From the NCBI GenBank assembly GCA_001800315.1, contig MGVE01000020.1:1-64000 (forward strand): DNA of 64,000 nt, read 5' to 3'. Position numbers and translations under genes: made by a program. Positions 48,257-55,269 of this stretch are shown in pieces. Numbering within the stretch: the stretch's first letter is position 1; each line of letters opens with the position of its first letter. The stretch comes from Elusimicrobia bacterium RIFOXYA2_FULL_47_53 (lineage in GTDB: Bacteria > Elusimicrobiota > Endomicrobiia > Endomicrobiales > XYA2-FULL-47-53). Below the pieces are notes generated by a model. The model was not told the origin of the DNA. It saw nothing but the letters and a program-made list of their open reading frames with translations, and did no database searches.

Positions 48257-48294
48257 TACCATAAATTATGGTAACACTACCATTATTTATGGTA
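48257..48294. promoter_or_regulatory. Two tandem TACCAT-N5-ATGGTA operators
   Basis: Palindromes TACCATAAATTATGGTA (48257-48273) and TACCATTATTTATGGTA (48278-48294) have centres 21 bp apart, two helical turns. They lie 23 nt before the next start codon. They look like sites for a dimeric repressor. Confidence 0.65.
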
Positions 48295-48316
48295 ATAACA
48301 TTTTACCGGGGGCATA

Positions 48317-48811
48317 ATGGCAGAAAATTCTAAGCACAAAAGATCCGAAATTTTGTTCTGGCTCGCGCTGGCGTTCGGCGCGGCGCATTTTATCGGCATT
48401 TCGCTTGAAATAGCGGGGCAGGTTTCCGGTTTTGTTCTTGATAAGTTTCCGCTCAAATCGTCCTTATTCCTGGGCAACATTTATCTGGCCCTGCTTTCGG
48501 CTTACGCGGGACAAAAGGAGTTTTCCCGCTGGCAGTCCGATCCGGACAGTACCGTTCTTGGGTCAAAAACAATAAAGAAAATATCGCGCGGGGAGATTAT
48601 CATAGGGCTCTGGACGCTTCTTTTGGGCGCCGCGGTTCTGCTGGTAATTACCGCGCATATAACCGCTGTCTCCGAAAACCTGCTGATAACTGTCGGCGAG
48701 GTGGTTATTATATATTTTGGCACCGGCGCGTCAAAATACTTAAAAAACAAGAAAACCGCCCGAGCCGGGAAGCCGGCCGCGGAACCTGTCAAGCCGGAAA
48801 CCGCGGATTAA
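48317..48811 (+). CDS. Membrane protein of unknown function
   Basis: The 164-residue product has three to four hydrophobic segments: residues 12-32 (ILFWLALAFGAAHFIGISLE), 49-66, 93-114 (IIIGLWTLLLGAAVLLVITAH) and 120-137. The tail is alanine-, proline- and lysine-rich. I do not recognise a family. Its GC content resembles the core genes, unlike the island to the left. Two palindromic operators lie just upstream. The next gene follows after 9 nt, so the two are probably co-transcribed. Confidence 0.7.
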   Translation: MAENSKHKRSEILFWLALAFGAAHFIGISLEIAGQVSGFVLDKFPLKSSLFLGNIYLALLSAYAGQKEFSRWQSDPDSTVLGSKTIKKISRGEIIIGLWTLLLGAAVLLVITAHITAVSENLLITVGEVVIIYFGTGASKYLKNKKTARAGKPAAEPVKPETAD

Positions 48812-48820
48812 GGAGCAGAA

Positions 48821-49132
48821 ATGAATACCGAAATAGTTGTGGCAAGGTGCGGGCTGATTTGTTCCAAATGCGGGGCGTATCTTAAAAAGAAATGTCAGGG
48901 ATGCCATAGCGATAAGCCGATGTTTAAAGGCTGTCCGGTAAAAAAGTGCGCGATTGAGAAGAATATACTTACCTGCGCAGACTGCAAGGATTTTTCCGAC
49001 CTTAAAGAATGCAGAAAATTAAATAACATGATTTCTAAAATAATTTCACTTTTCACAAAATCCAACAGAGTCGGTTCACTTTGCCGCATCCGCGAAATCG
49101 GCCTTGATAAATTCAAATCCGAAAACGCTTGA
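48821..49132 (+). CDS. Cysteine-rich DUF3795-like protein
   Basis: The 103-residue protein has about ten cysteines: ARCGLICSKCGAYLKKKCQG (residues 8-27), then CH, GCPVKKCAIEKNI, and LTCADCKDFSDLKECRKL. The pattern CGLICSKCGAY...C.GC fits the DUF3795 group of small metal-binding proteins found mainly in anaerobes. The function is unknown. It follows the membrane protein gene with a GGAG ribosome binding site. Confidence 0.75.
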   Translation: MNTEIVVARCGLICSKCGAYLKKKCQGCHSDKPMFKGCPVKKCAIEKNILTCADCKDFSDLKECRKLNNMISKIISLFTKSNRVGSLCRIREIGLDKFKSENA

Positions 49133-49223
49133 CGCTTTACCTCGTCTAAAACCACAAATATTTTGCTACAATTGAAACTATAAAGCGGTCTGCTTTGTCT
49201 AATTTTTGAACGGGAGGCGGGCG

Positions 49224-49781
49224 ATGGCAAACAATACAGTAAAAACTACAGCCGGATCATTGCTTCTGGTTGCGTTGGTTTTGGGAGCCTGGATTTATCT
49301 CGGAGCCGACGAGCGGAAGAGCGGCGGCATGACGCTTGCCGAAGCGGTAAACCTCGCCCGTGAGGGAAAACAGAACGAGGCTGTTGAGGCGATAAAGAAA
49401 ATTATCGCGGGTATGCCCGAACAGGAAAGCCTTGAGGCTCATTTAAGCCTGGGGCTGGTTTATTTTAAGGGCAATCAGCACGAGAACGCCCTGTCGGAGT
49501 TCTCAAAAAGCGTGGAAATAAAAAAAGATACGCCCATGGCATATTATTTCATGGGCTTGATTTATGAGTCTAAGGCGCTGGAGTCCGGGCTCTCTGCCGG
49601 CGCTTCCGGGGATTTAAAAAGAAAGGCGCTTGCCCAGTGGGAGTCTTATCTGGAGGCAAGCGAGAAATCGGAAATAAGCCGGTCGCACAGGCATTTAGGA
49701 ATATCAAGGGAAGAAAGCATTCAGCGCGCTCAAAAACACATACATATATTAAAGGAGGAGCTTGAGTATGAGAATAAATAA
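49224..49781 (+). CDS. Membrane-anchored tetratricopeptide repeat protein
   Basis: From the ATG at 49224 (GGGAGG ribosome binding site 7-8 nt upstream) the product has 185 residues. One membrane helix lies at about residues 10-27 (AGSLLLVALVLGAWIYLG). TPR units follow: AVNLAREGKQNEAVEAIKKI, AHLSLGLVYFKGNQHENALS, and AYYFMGLIYESKALESG. It ends in a lysine- and glutamate-rich helix. The stop overlaps the start of the CsgG-like lipoprotein gene by 14 nt, so the proteins probably act together at the envelope. Confidence 0.8.
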   Translation: MANNTVKTTAGSLLLVALVLGAWIYLGADERKSGGMTLAEAVNLAREGKQNEAVEAIKKIIAGMPEQESLEAHLSLGLVYFKGNQHENALSEFSKSVEIKKDTPMAYYFMGLIYESKALESGLSAGASGDLKRKALAQWESYLEASEKSEISRSHRHLGISREESIQRAQKHIHILKEELEYENK

Positions 49782-50337
49782 ATTAAGCCTCCTCTTCGCG
49801 CTGGCCTTCGCCGTATTTTTCTCTTCCTGCGCCACGCAGACGCTGGTTCTCAAGCAGGGTTACGATTTCAGCAAAGTAAAACGCGTTGCCGTGCTTCCCT
49901 TCAGCGGCGATATATATTCCAACTCGGGCCAGATGGTTTCCGAGATATTCATGAAACACCTCCTCGGAGCGGGTTATAATGTCGTGGAAAGAAACGAGCT
50001 TGACGCTATAATGAAAGAATATAACCTCTCAAAATCAGGGCTGATGAACCCCGAACAGATAAAGCAGTTAAAACTCTCGGGAGTTGACGCTCTTGTAGCA
50101 GGTTCCATTACCAAAGATACCCCCGAAATGAATCTTTTTGAGAACGGTTACCCGCGTTTTGTAGCGGCGCAGGCGGGCATAACCTGCAGAATGATAGATG
50201 TTGAGACAGGCGAGCTTCTCTGGGCCGGTTCCGACACTTACGACGGCATGACACAGCAGACGGCTTTTGATTATCTGGCTGAATCCATTGTGCGCCAGCT
50301 TGTCAGAGACATACGAAACGCGAAAAAAATTGAGTAA
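49768..50337 (+). CDS. CsgG-like lipoprotein
   Basis: The signal peptide ends in the lipobox FFSSC with Cys21, so the protein should be lipid-anchored. The mature part resembles the CsgG/TolB-N-like family: KVKRVAVLPFSGDIYSNSGQ, then YNVVERNELDAIMKEYNLSK (near residues 70-90) and GVDALVAGSITKD. CsgG forms the outer-membrane secretion pore for curli, but many shorter relatives are uncharacterised envelope proteins. At 189 residues this one is shorter than CsgG and may lack the beta-hairpins. The ATG at 49768 has a GGAGGAG ribosome binding site. Confidence 0.8.
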   Translation: MRINKLSLLFALAFAVFFSSCATQTLVLKQGYDFSKVKRVAVLPFSGDIYSNSGQMVSEIFMKHLLGAGYNVVERNELDAIMKEYNLSKSGLMNPEQIKQLKLSGVDALVAGSITKDTPEMNLFENGYPRFVAAQAGITCRMIDVETGELLWAGSDTYDGMTQQTAFDYLAESIVRQLVRDIRNAKKIE

Positions 50338-50440
50338 GTTGAAAAAGGTGTCTTTGCGAGGCCGCAGGCCGAGGCAATCTCGCTGTTTCGTCGGAAAGAC
50401 GAGATTGCTTCTCTCCCTTCGGGAGTTCGCAATGACAAAC
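50333..50440. repeat. GTCTTTGCGAG...GCAATGAC palindromic repeat F2
   Basis: It starts GTTGAAAAAGGTGTCTTTGC and closely matches the element at 26651-26801, including GAGATTGCTTCTCTCCCTTC, then GGGAG and CGCAATGACA. It overlaps the end of the CsgG-like gene. Confidence 0.65.
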
Positions 50441-50459
50441 GCGGCAAATATGATCCCGA

Positions 50460-50480
50460 ATTACACCCCGGGGGTGTAAT
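50460..50480. promoter_or_regulatory. ATTACACCCC palindrome
   Basis: ATTACACCCC, one G, GGGGTGTAAT: perfect 10-bp arms, 26 nt before the -35 box of the thiamine promoter. It could be an operator or a repeat remnant. Confidence 0.4.
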
Positions 50481-50505
50481 AAGGTTATGGCTCTTATCTG
50501 GTGAG

Positions 50506-50534
50506 TTGACAGAAATTACAGGTTATAGTAAAAT
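50506..50534 (+). promoter_or_regulatory. Promoter of the TPP riboswitch-thi4 unit
   Basis: TTGACA (50506-50511), 17-nt spacer, TAAAAT (50529-50534). Transcription should start near 50541, just before the aptamer. Confidence 0.75.
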
Positions 50535-50557
50535 TACCGCATTGAAAACTTAATAGT

Positions 50558-50652
50558 TCACGAGGGAGGCCGTAAAACGGCCTGAGAGTTCCGCACTTTA
50601 AGCGGATTACCTTAAGAACCTGATCTGGTTAATACCAGCGTAGGGAGGTGAT
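50558..50652 (+). ncRNA. TPP (thiamine pyrophosphate) riboswitch
   Basis: The THI element is clear: ACGAGGGAGG, then GGCCTGAGAG, then CTTAAGAACCTGATCTGGTT, AATACCAGCGTAGGGAGGTG. A terminator hairpin 39 nt downstream (50691-50718) makes control at transcription termination likely. The regulated gene is thi4. Confidence 0.95.
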
Positions 50653-50690
50653 AAATGATTTTTGGGGCCGTCGGCCCAGCTTTCAGAACT

Positions 50691-50718
50691 CCTCGTACCG
50701 CTCAGGTATGAGGTTTTT
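50691..50718 (+). terminator. Riboswitch-controlled terminator
   Basis: CCTCGTACC and GGTATGAGG form a 9-bp stem (one G-T) with loop GCTCA, followed by seven T. It lies between the aptamer and thi4. Confidence 0.8.
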
Positions 50719-50792
50719 TTATTTGCAGTGTTCAAACGCCATATTTCAGCAGGATAACCTGGGAAAAACCCCGCAAAAAGGAGAGTATATTT

Positions 50793-51572
50793 ATGTTAGA
50801 CGAAGTCGTCATTTCAAGAGCGATTACGGAAAGTTTCATGAAGGTGTTTATGGATTACATGGATGTGGATGTTGCCATAGCCGGAGCCGGGCCCGCCGGT
50901 CTTGTCTGCGCGTATTACCTGGCCCGGGCAGGCAAAAAAGTAGCGGTGTACGAGAGGCACCTTAAAGTCGGGGGTGGAATGCCCGGCGGAGGAATGATGT
51001 TTAATCGCATAGTAATACAAGATGAAGCCAGGCCGATACTCCAGGGAGAGATTGGCGTTGATATAGAAAGCTATAAGGACGGCATGTATATAGCCGACTC
51101 GGTTGAGGCCATAGCGACCATAACTTCAAAAGCCATTAAGGCGGGCGTTAAGATATTTAACCTTATGAGCGTTGAGGATGTTATGATAAGGGAAAACAAA
51201 GTTTCAGGTGTTGTGCTTAACTGGAGCTCGGTCGGCTGGTCCAAGCTCCATGTGGACCCGCTTTGCGTGCGCGCCAAAGCCGTGGTTGACGCGACCGGCC
51301 ACGATACCGAGGTCTGCAAAATAGTTGAGCGCAAGTCGGGCCCGGTTCTTAACACAAAAACCGGCGGCGTGCTGGGTGAAAAATCCATGTGGGCCGAGGT
51401 TGGCGAGGGTGTAATAATGGATAATACAAAAGAAGTTTATCCCGGGCTTTATGTCTGCGGCATGGCCTCAAACGGGGTTTACGGTTCGCCCCGCATGGGC
51501 GCGATTTTCGGCGGCATGATTCTGTCCGGCAAAAAGGCCGCGACCCTGATTTTGCAGAATATAAGCCGCTAA
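50793..51572 (+). CDS. thi4: Thiazole synthase, Thi4 family (sulfide-dependent type)
   Basis: Thi4 builds the thiazole part of thiamine from NAD and glycine. The FAD/NAD-binding motif GAGPAG is at residues 31-36. The region VGWSKLHVDPLCVRAK places His153 where yeast Thi4 has its sulfur-donating cysteine. Archaeal Thi4 proteins with histidine there use free sulfide and are catalytic, so the same is expected here. The C-terminal GMASNGVYGSPRMGAIFGGM is typical. Length is 259 residues. Expression is under a TPP riboswitch. A strong terminator follows. Confidence 0.93.
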   Translation: MLDEVVISRAITESFMKVFMDYMDVDVAIAGAGPAGLVCAYYLARAGKKVAVYERHLKVGGGMPGGGMMFNRIVIQDEARPILQGEIGVDIESYKDGMYIADSVEAIATITSKAIKAGVKIFNLMSVEDVMIRENKVSGVVLNWSSVGWSKLHVDPLCVRAKAVVDATGHDTEVCKIVERKSGPVLNTKTGGVLGEKSMWAEVGEGVIMDNTKEVYPGLYVCGMASNGVYGSPRMGAIFGGMILSGKKAATLILQNISR

Positions 51573-51602
51573 GGCCCCAATTTGCATCGCGTAAACGCGA
51601 AT

Positions 51603-51648
51603 GAATCGCTTTCCGGAGGCGCGCCTTCCGGGAGGCGATTCTTTTTTT
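51603..51648 (+). terminator. Rho-independent terminator after thi4
   Basis: GAATCGCTTTCCGGAGG pairs with CTTCCGGGAGGCGATTC (16-17 bp with a few G-T pairs), followed by seven T. Confidence 0.85.
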
Positions 51649-51657
51649 GCCGCGCGT

Positions 51658-51687
51658 TTGGAACTTCCCGTCCAAAATTGTTATAAT
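51658..51687 (+). promoter_or_regulatory. Promoter of the CsgG-barrel gene
   Basis: TTGGAA (51658-51663), 18-nt spacer, TATAAT (51682-51687), 35 nt before the start codon. Confidence 0.55.
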
Positions 51688-51721
51688 TAATCTGATGCTA
51701 ATCCCGTATAATGAGGTACAA

Positions 51722-53002
51722 ATGAAACTTTTTAGAATTATCGCATTAATTTTTGTGGGTGTAACCTTCGCGGCCGGTATTTCTTTTGCCGACTCCTACG
51801 ACAGGCTTGCCTCGGAACTTTCCCAGTCCGCCCAGCTTTTAAAAAACCCCAAGGTCGCCATAATTCCGTTTAGCTATGTTGATAAAAGGAAATCCGACGG
51901 CGGCGCGATAGTCGTTGAGCGCCTGACGACGCGTATCGTCAAGCTTAAAAAGTTTCAGGTTATTGAACGCCAGCTTCTTGAAAATGTTCTTCAGGAACTC
52001 CATCTTGAAACCACGGGGGTCGTGGACGCGGAGACGACCAGGCAACTCGGCAAAGTGCTCGGAGTTGATGCCATAGTGGCGGGAACTCTGCTGGATGTGG
52101 AAAACGGCATGGTGGAACTCAACGCCCGCGTGATTAAGACTGAAACCGCCGAGGTTATAGGAACAGCCTCGGTTGAAATAGAAAAAATATGGCAGGACAT
52201 CAGCACGGCCCAGGCTCAACAGCCCGCCGCGCCGCAGCAGCAACAGCAGCAGCCGTCGGCTCAGCAGGTTTACTACGCGCCGCCGCCAAAAGCCGCGCCA
52301 AAGGTAAAGCAGGATGTATTCTTTGACCTCTTTTTTGCCGGAGGAAGCGGCAAGGCCACTATAACTTTTAACAATTATTCCTTTCCGGTGAGGGAAACCG
52401 ATCTGAATATTGATTTTGACGGCGACGGCACGCTTGAAAACGCGGTTTCTTACACAAAAATAATCATCAATGACGCCGCTACCGATAATTCGTCCACGCT
52501 GTTTGGCGGCAGGATGGTGGCTTTCTCAAGGAATTTCGGCTTCAGCTTTGAGATGTCAAATTTTGCCCAGGTGACAACCAGGCAGAAAACGACTATCTCG
52601 CTCGGTTCGTCCAGCAAGGCGCTGAGCATTAATTCCGATGACTATATTAAAGTAAATTCCTTTGCCCTTCTGTCGGGAGATCTGCTCTTGAGGTTCGCGA
52701 AAAAGAAGTTTCAGCCTTATGTGGGCATAGGCCTGGGCCTGGCTATCAATAACATCAGCTCGCCGTACATATACGCGTATTCCGGCTCCGTGTATACAAA
52801 GCCGATGAACGAAACAGTCGCGGGATTCCTTTTCAGGGTGCCGATGGGCGCGAGAATAGTGCTTGGCGACGACGCTTCGGCGTTTATTGAGTATCGGCCG
52901 GTAGTAAACAGTTTCAATTTCACGAGAGGCATAAAAAATGAAACCGATTCGGTGGCGCTTACCGCGGGGTTTCTGCTTCTCGGAGCCGGATTTAAATTCT
53001 AA
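51722..53002 (+). CDS. CsgG-like domain fused to a predicted outer-membrane barrel
   Basis: From the ATG at 51722 the 426-residue product has a signal peptide (LFRIIALIFVGVTFAAGISF, cut near SFA-D). Residues 30-165 are a CsgG/TolB-N-like domain (NPKVAIIPFSYVDKRKSDGG, then FQVIERQLLENVLQELHLE and GVDAIVAGTLLD). A proline- and glutamine-rich linker covers 175-205. The rest is beta-rich with alternating polarity, ends in GAGFKF with a terminal phenylalanine, and fits an outer-membrane barrel. A DFDGDGTLEN loop near residue 238 resembles a calcium site. A secretion or surface role is inference. Confidence 0.75.
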   Translation: MKLFRIIALIFVGVTFAAGISFADSYDRLASELSQSAQLLKNPKVAIIPFSYVDKRKSDGGAIVVERLTTRIVKLKKFQVIERQLLENVLQELHLETTGVVDAETTRQLGKVLGVDAIVAGTLLDVENGMVELNARVIKTETAEVIGTASVEIEKIWQDISTAQAQQPAAPQQQQQQPSAQQVYYAPPPKAAPKVKQDVFFDLFFAGGSGKATITFNNYSFPVRETDLNIDFDGDGTLENAVSYTKIIINDAATDNSSTLFGGRMVAFSRNFGFSFEMSNFAQVTTRQKTTISLGSSSKALSINSDDYIKVNSFALLSGDLLLRFAKKKFQPYVGIGLGLAINNISSPYIYAYSGSVYTKPMNETVAGFLFRVPMGARIVLGDDASAFIEYRPVVNSFNFTRGIKNETDSVALTAGFLLLGAGFKF

Positions 53003-53023
53003 AAACAGCGCCGACAGCCCTTT

Positions 53024-53072
53024 CCCCCTGCCTTCACCTCTGCTGAAACTACGAAGAGGCGGAGCCAGGGGG
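53024..53072 (+). promoter_or_regulatory. Hairpin that sequesters the MFS ribosome binding site
   Basis: CCCCCTGCCTTCACCTCT pairs with AGAGGCGGAGCCAGGGGG over 18 positions (two mismatches, one G-T). The GGGGG that could serve as Shine-Dalgarno sequence is in the 3-prime arm, 8 nt before the ATG at 53081. Confidence 0.5.
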
Positions 53073-53080
53073 ACAATTTT

Positions 53081-54448
53081 ATGGAACGCTCAAGCAAAAA
53101 AATACTGCTGATAGTAACCGCGATGGGTTCGTTTCTCGCGCCGTTTATGGGCTCGGCCATTGTCGTCGCTTTGCCCGTGCTCGGCGCCGAATTCTCCATG
53201 AGCGCGGTCTCGCTCACCTGGGTAGCGATGTCTTACCTGCTCTCCGCCGCGGTTTTTCTTCTGCCGGCGGGTAGGCTCTCCGATATTTTCGGCAGAAAGC
53301 ATATGTTTGCCGGAGGGATAGCGCTTTTCGGCGCGTCCTCTCTGCTCTCGGCCTTTTCAAATTCGGTATCCCTTCTGCTTGTTTCAAGATTTATTCAGGG
53401 TATTTCCGGAGCGATGATATTTTCCAGCCCCATGGCCATGCTCATGACTGCTTTTAAGCCTGACGAGCGCGGGAAAGCCATAGGCATTAATGTCGCCTCG
53501 GTTTATATCGGCCTTTCCGCGGGGCCGTTTGTCGGAGGGATTTTTACGGGGCAGTTCGGCTGGCGCAGTATTTTTATTTTGCAGTCGGCGCTCGCTTTCA
53601 TTACTCTTGTCCCCGCGGTTTTTATGCTTGAAAAAGAAACGCCGGCCGCAAGCGGAGAAAAATTTGACTGGAAGGGGTCGCTGGTCTACTGCGCGGTGCT
53701 GGCGGCTTTGATGTTCGGAGTCACTCATCTGACGCTTTCGTACGGAGCGGCGCTGGCGGTGGCGGGTTTTCTGGGATTATTCGTTTTCTGGCAGATAGAA
53801 GAGAGGGTTGAATTCCCGGTATTTAACGCCCGTCTTTTCATGCAGAACAGGGTTTTCGCGTTCTCAAATCTCGCCGCTCTCATTAATTACAGCGCCACGG
53901 CGGCTGTTGGTTTTATCCTCAGCCTTTACCTGCAATATATAAAGGGGTTCAGCCCGCAGGTTTCCGGGCTGCTGCTCGTGGTGCAGCCGGTTATCCAGGC
54001 GGTTTTTTCGCCGTTCGCGGGAAGGTTGTCGGACAAAAAGGAGCCGCAGCTTATAGCTTCCTTTGGCATGGCGCTGACTGCCGCCGGGCTTTTTATACTT
54101 ATTTTTCTTGATAACTCCACTCCGCTGTGGCTGATAGTTTTTTGTCTCGCGCTCATGGGCTTTGGATTCGCGCTGTTTTCTTCGCCCAACACTAACGCTG
54201 TTATGAGTTCTGTTGACAGGAAATTTTACGGTGTTGCTTCCGGAATCCTCGGGACGATGCGTCTGACAGGGCAGATGATGAGCATGGCAGTGGCAACGCT
54301 TGTCTTCTCTATTGTGATAGGCGGTTTGCGGATAACCCCCGAAAGCCATCACCTTTTTCTAAAAAGCTCAAGGATAGTTATTACCGTCCTGGCCGCGATG
54401 TGTGTCAGCGGCATATTCGCGTCGTTGGCGCGCGGCAAAGTCCGTTGA
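53081..54448 (+). CDS. MFS exporter, DHA2 (EmrB/QacA) type
   Basis: A 455-residue transporter with about 14 hydrophobic segments, likely a drug or metabolite:proton antiporter. MFS motif A is GRLSDIFGRK near residue 64, motif B is RFIQGISGAMIF near residue 102, and motif C is GLSAGPFVGGIF near residue 143. These fit the DHA2 group. No EmrA or TolC gene is adjacent. The upstream hairpin covers its ribosome binding site. The promoter of the next gene overlaps its stop codon. Confidence 0.9.
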   Translation: MERSSKKILLIVTAMGSFLAPFMGSAIVVALPVLGAEFSMSAVSLTWVAMSYLLSAAVFLLPAGRLSDIFGRKHMFAGGIALFGASSLLSAFSNSVSLLLVSRFIQGISGAMIFSSPMAMLMTAFKPDERGKAIGINVASVYIGLSAGPFVGGIFTGQFGWRSIFILQSALAFITLVPAVFMLEKETPAASGEKFDWKGSLVYCAVLAALMFGVTHLTLSYGAALAVAGFLGLFVFWQIEERVEFPVFNARLFMQNRVFAFSNLAALINYSATAAVGFILSLYLQYIKGFSPQVSGLLLVVQPVIQAVFSPFAGRLSDKKEPQLIASFGMALTAAGLFILIFLDNSTPLWLIVFCLALMGFGFALFSSPNTNAVMSSVDRKFYGVASGILGTMRLTGQMMSMAVATLVFSIVIGGLRITPESHHLFLKSSRIVITVLAAMCVSGIFASLARGKVR

Positions 54449-54473
54449 CACCGCGAGTCGGAATTTGTATAAA
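54445..54473 (+). promoter_or_regulatory. Promoter of the YHS protein gene
   Basis: TTGACA (54445-54450) overlaps the MFS stop codon; 17-nt spacer; TATAAA (54468-54473). Confidence 0.7.
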
Positions 54474-54509
54474 TAGAAATATAAAATAATAACTTAAGGA
54501 GGAATTACA

Positions 54510-54710
54510 ATGGTAATAGACCCGGTTTGCAAGATGGAGATTGAAGAGTCAACCGCAGTGGCGACCAGCGAATACAACGGTAAAAAGTATTATTTCTGCG
54601 CCAAGGGCTGCAAAATAGCGTTTGATAAAAACCCGGATAAATATGTGGCCGGAACCGAGAAAGGCAAAGGCGGCTGCGGTTGCTGCGGCGGAGGAAATTG
54701 CGGGGAATAA
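54510..54710 (+). CDS. YHS domain protein with cysteine-rich tail
   Basis: The 66-residue protein has a YHS metal-binding domain: DPVCKMEIEESTA (C7) and YNGKKYYFCAKGCKIAFDKN (C30 and C34). A glycine- and cysteine-rich tail, KGGCGCCGGGNCGE, adds four cysteines. YHS domains occur in copper and other heavy-metal ATPases and in toluene monooxygenase. A soluble metal-sequestering or chaperone role is plausible. It has its own consensus promoter and an AAGGAGG ribosome binding site, so it is likely well expressed. Confidence 0.88.
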   Translation: MVIDPVCKMEIEESTAVATSEYNGKKYYFCAKGCKIAFDKNPDKYVAGTEKGKGGCGCCGGGNCGE

Positions 54711-54790
54711 TCCGCGGCGGGGCGGCGCGAGCGTCCGGGCGAAATTCGGATCGCGTTAGCAGTTTAATTTTAAAGCGGAGGAATATATTT

Positions 54791-55267
54791 ATGGCAGACA
54801 AAATAGCCGTGCTTGAAACCAACCAGGGAACCATTGAGATAAAGCTTATGCCCGAAATCGCGCCCAAGGCCTGCGAAAATTTTGAGGGCCTTATAAAAAA
54901 GGGCTACTATGACGGCATAATATTTCACCGTGTCATAAAAAACTTCATGATTCAGGGTGGAGACCCGACGGGCACCGGCACCGGCGGCAAATCCATATGG
55001 GGAAAAGCTTTTGCCGACGAATTTTCCAAGGATGTCGCGTTTACCAAGGCCGGCCTGCTCGCCATGGCAAACGCCGGGCCAAATACGAACGGCAGCCAGT
55101 TTTTTATCACGACCGCCAAAACCCCCTGGCTTAACAACCATCATACGATATTCGGCGAAGTGATTTCCGGCTACGACGCGGTGGCAAAAATTGAAAATAC
55201 CTATACCGATTCGGACGATGTCCCGCGCGAAACACAGTCCATTAAACGCGCTTACATGAAAAGCTGA
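54791..55267 (+). CDS. Cyclophilin-type peptidyl-prolyl isomerase
   Basis: The enzyme speeds up proline cis-trans isomerisation in folding proteins. The 158-residue product has the cyclophilin core: GIIFHRVIKNFMIQGGDPTG (residues 42-61, catalytic arginine in FHRV), LLAMANAGPNTNGSQFFIT (near residues 88-106) and HTIFGEV. No signal peptide is seen, so it is probably cytoplasmic. The ATG at 54791 has GGAGG 9 nt upstream; the frame is open further upstream without similarity. The radical SAM gene starts 2 nt after the stop. Confidence 0.94.
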   Translation: MADKIAVLETNQGTIEIKLMPEIAPKACENFEGLIKKGYYDGIIFHRVIKNFMIQGGDPTGTGTGGKSIWGKAFADEFSKDVAFTKAGLLAMANAGPNTNGSQFFITTAKTPWLNNHHTIFGEVISGYDAVAKIENTYTDSDDVPRETQSIKRAYMKS

Positions 55268-55269
55268 AA

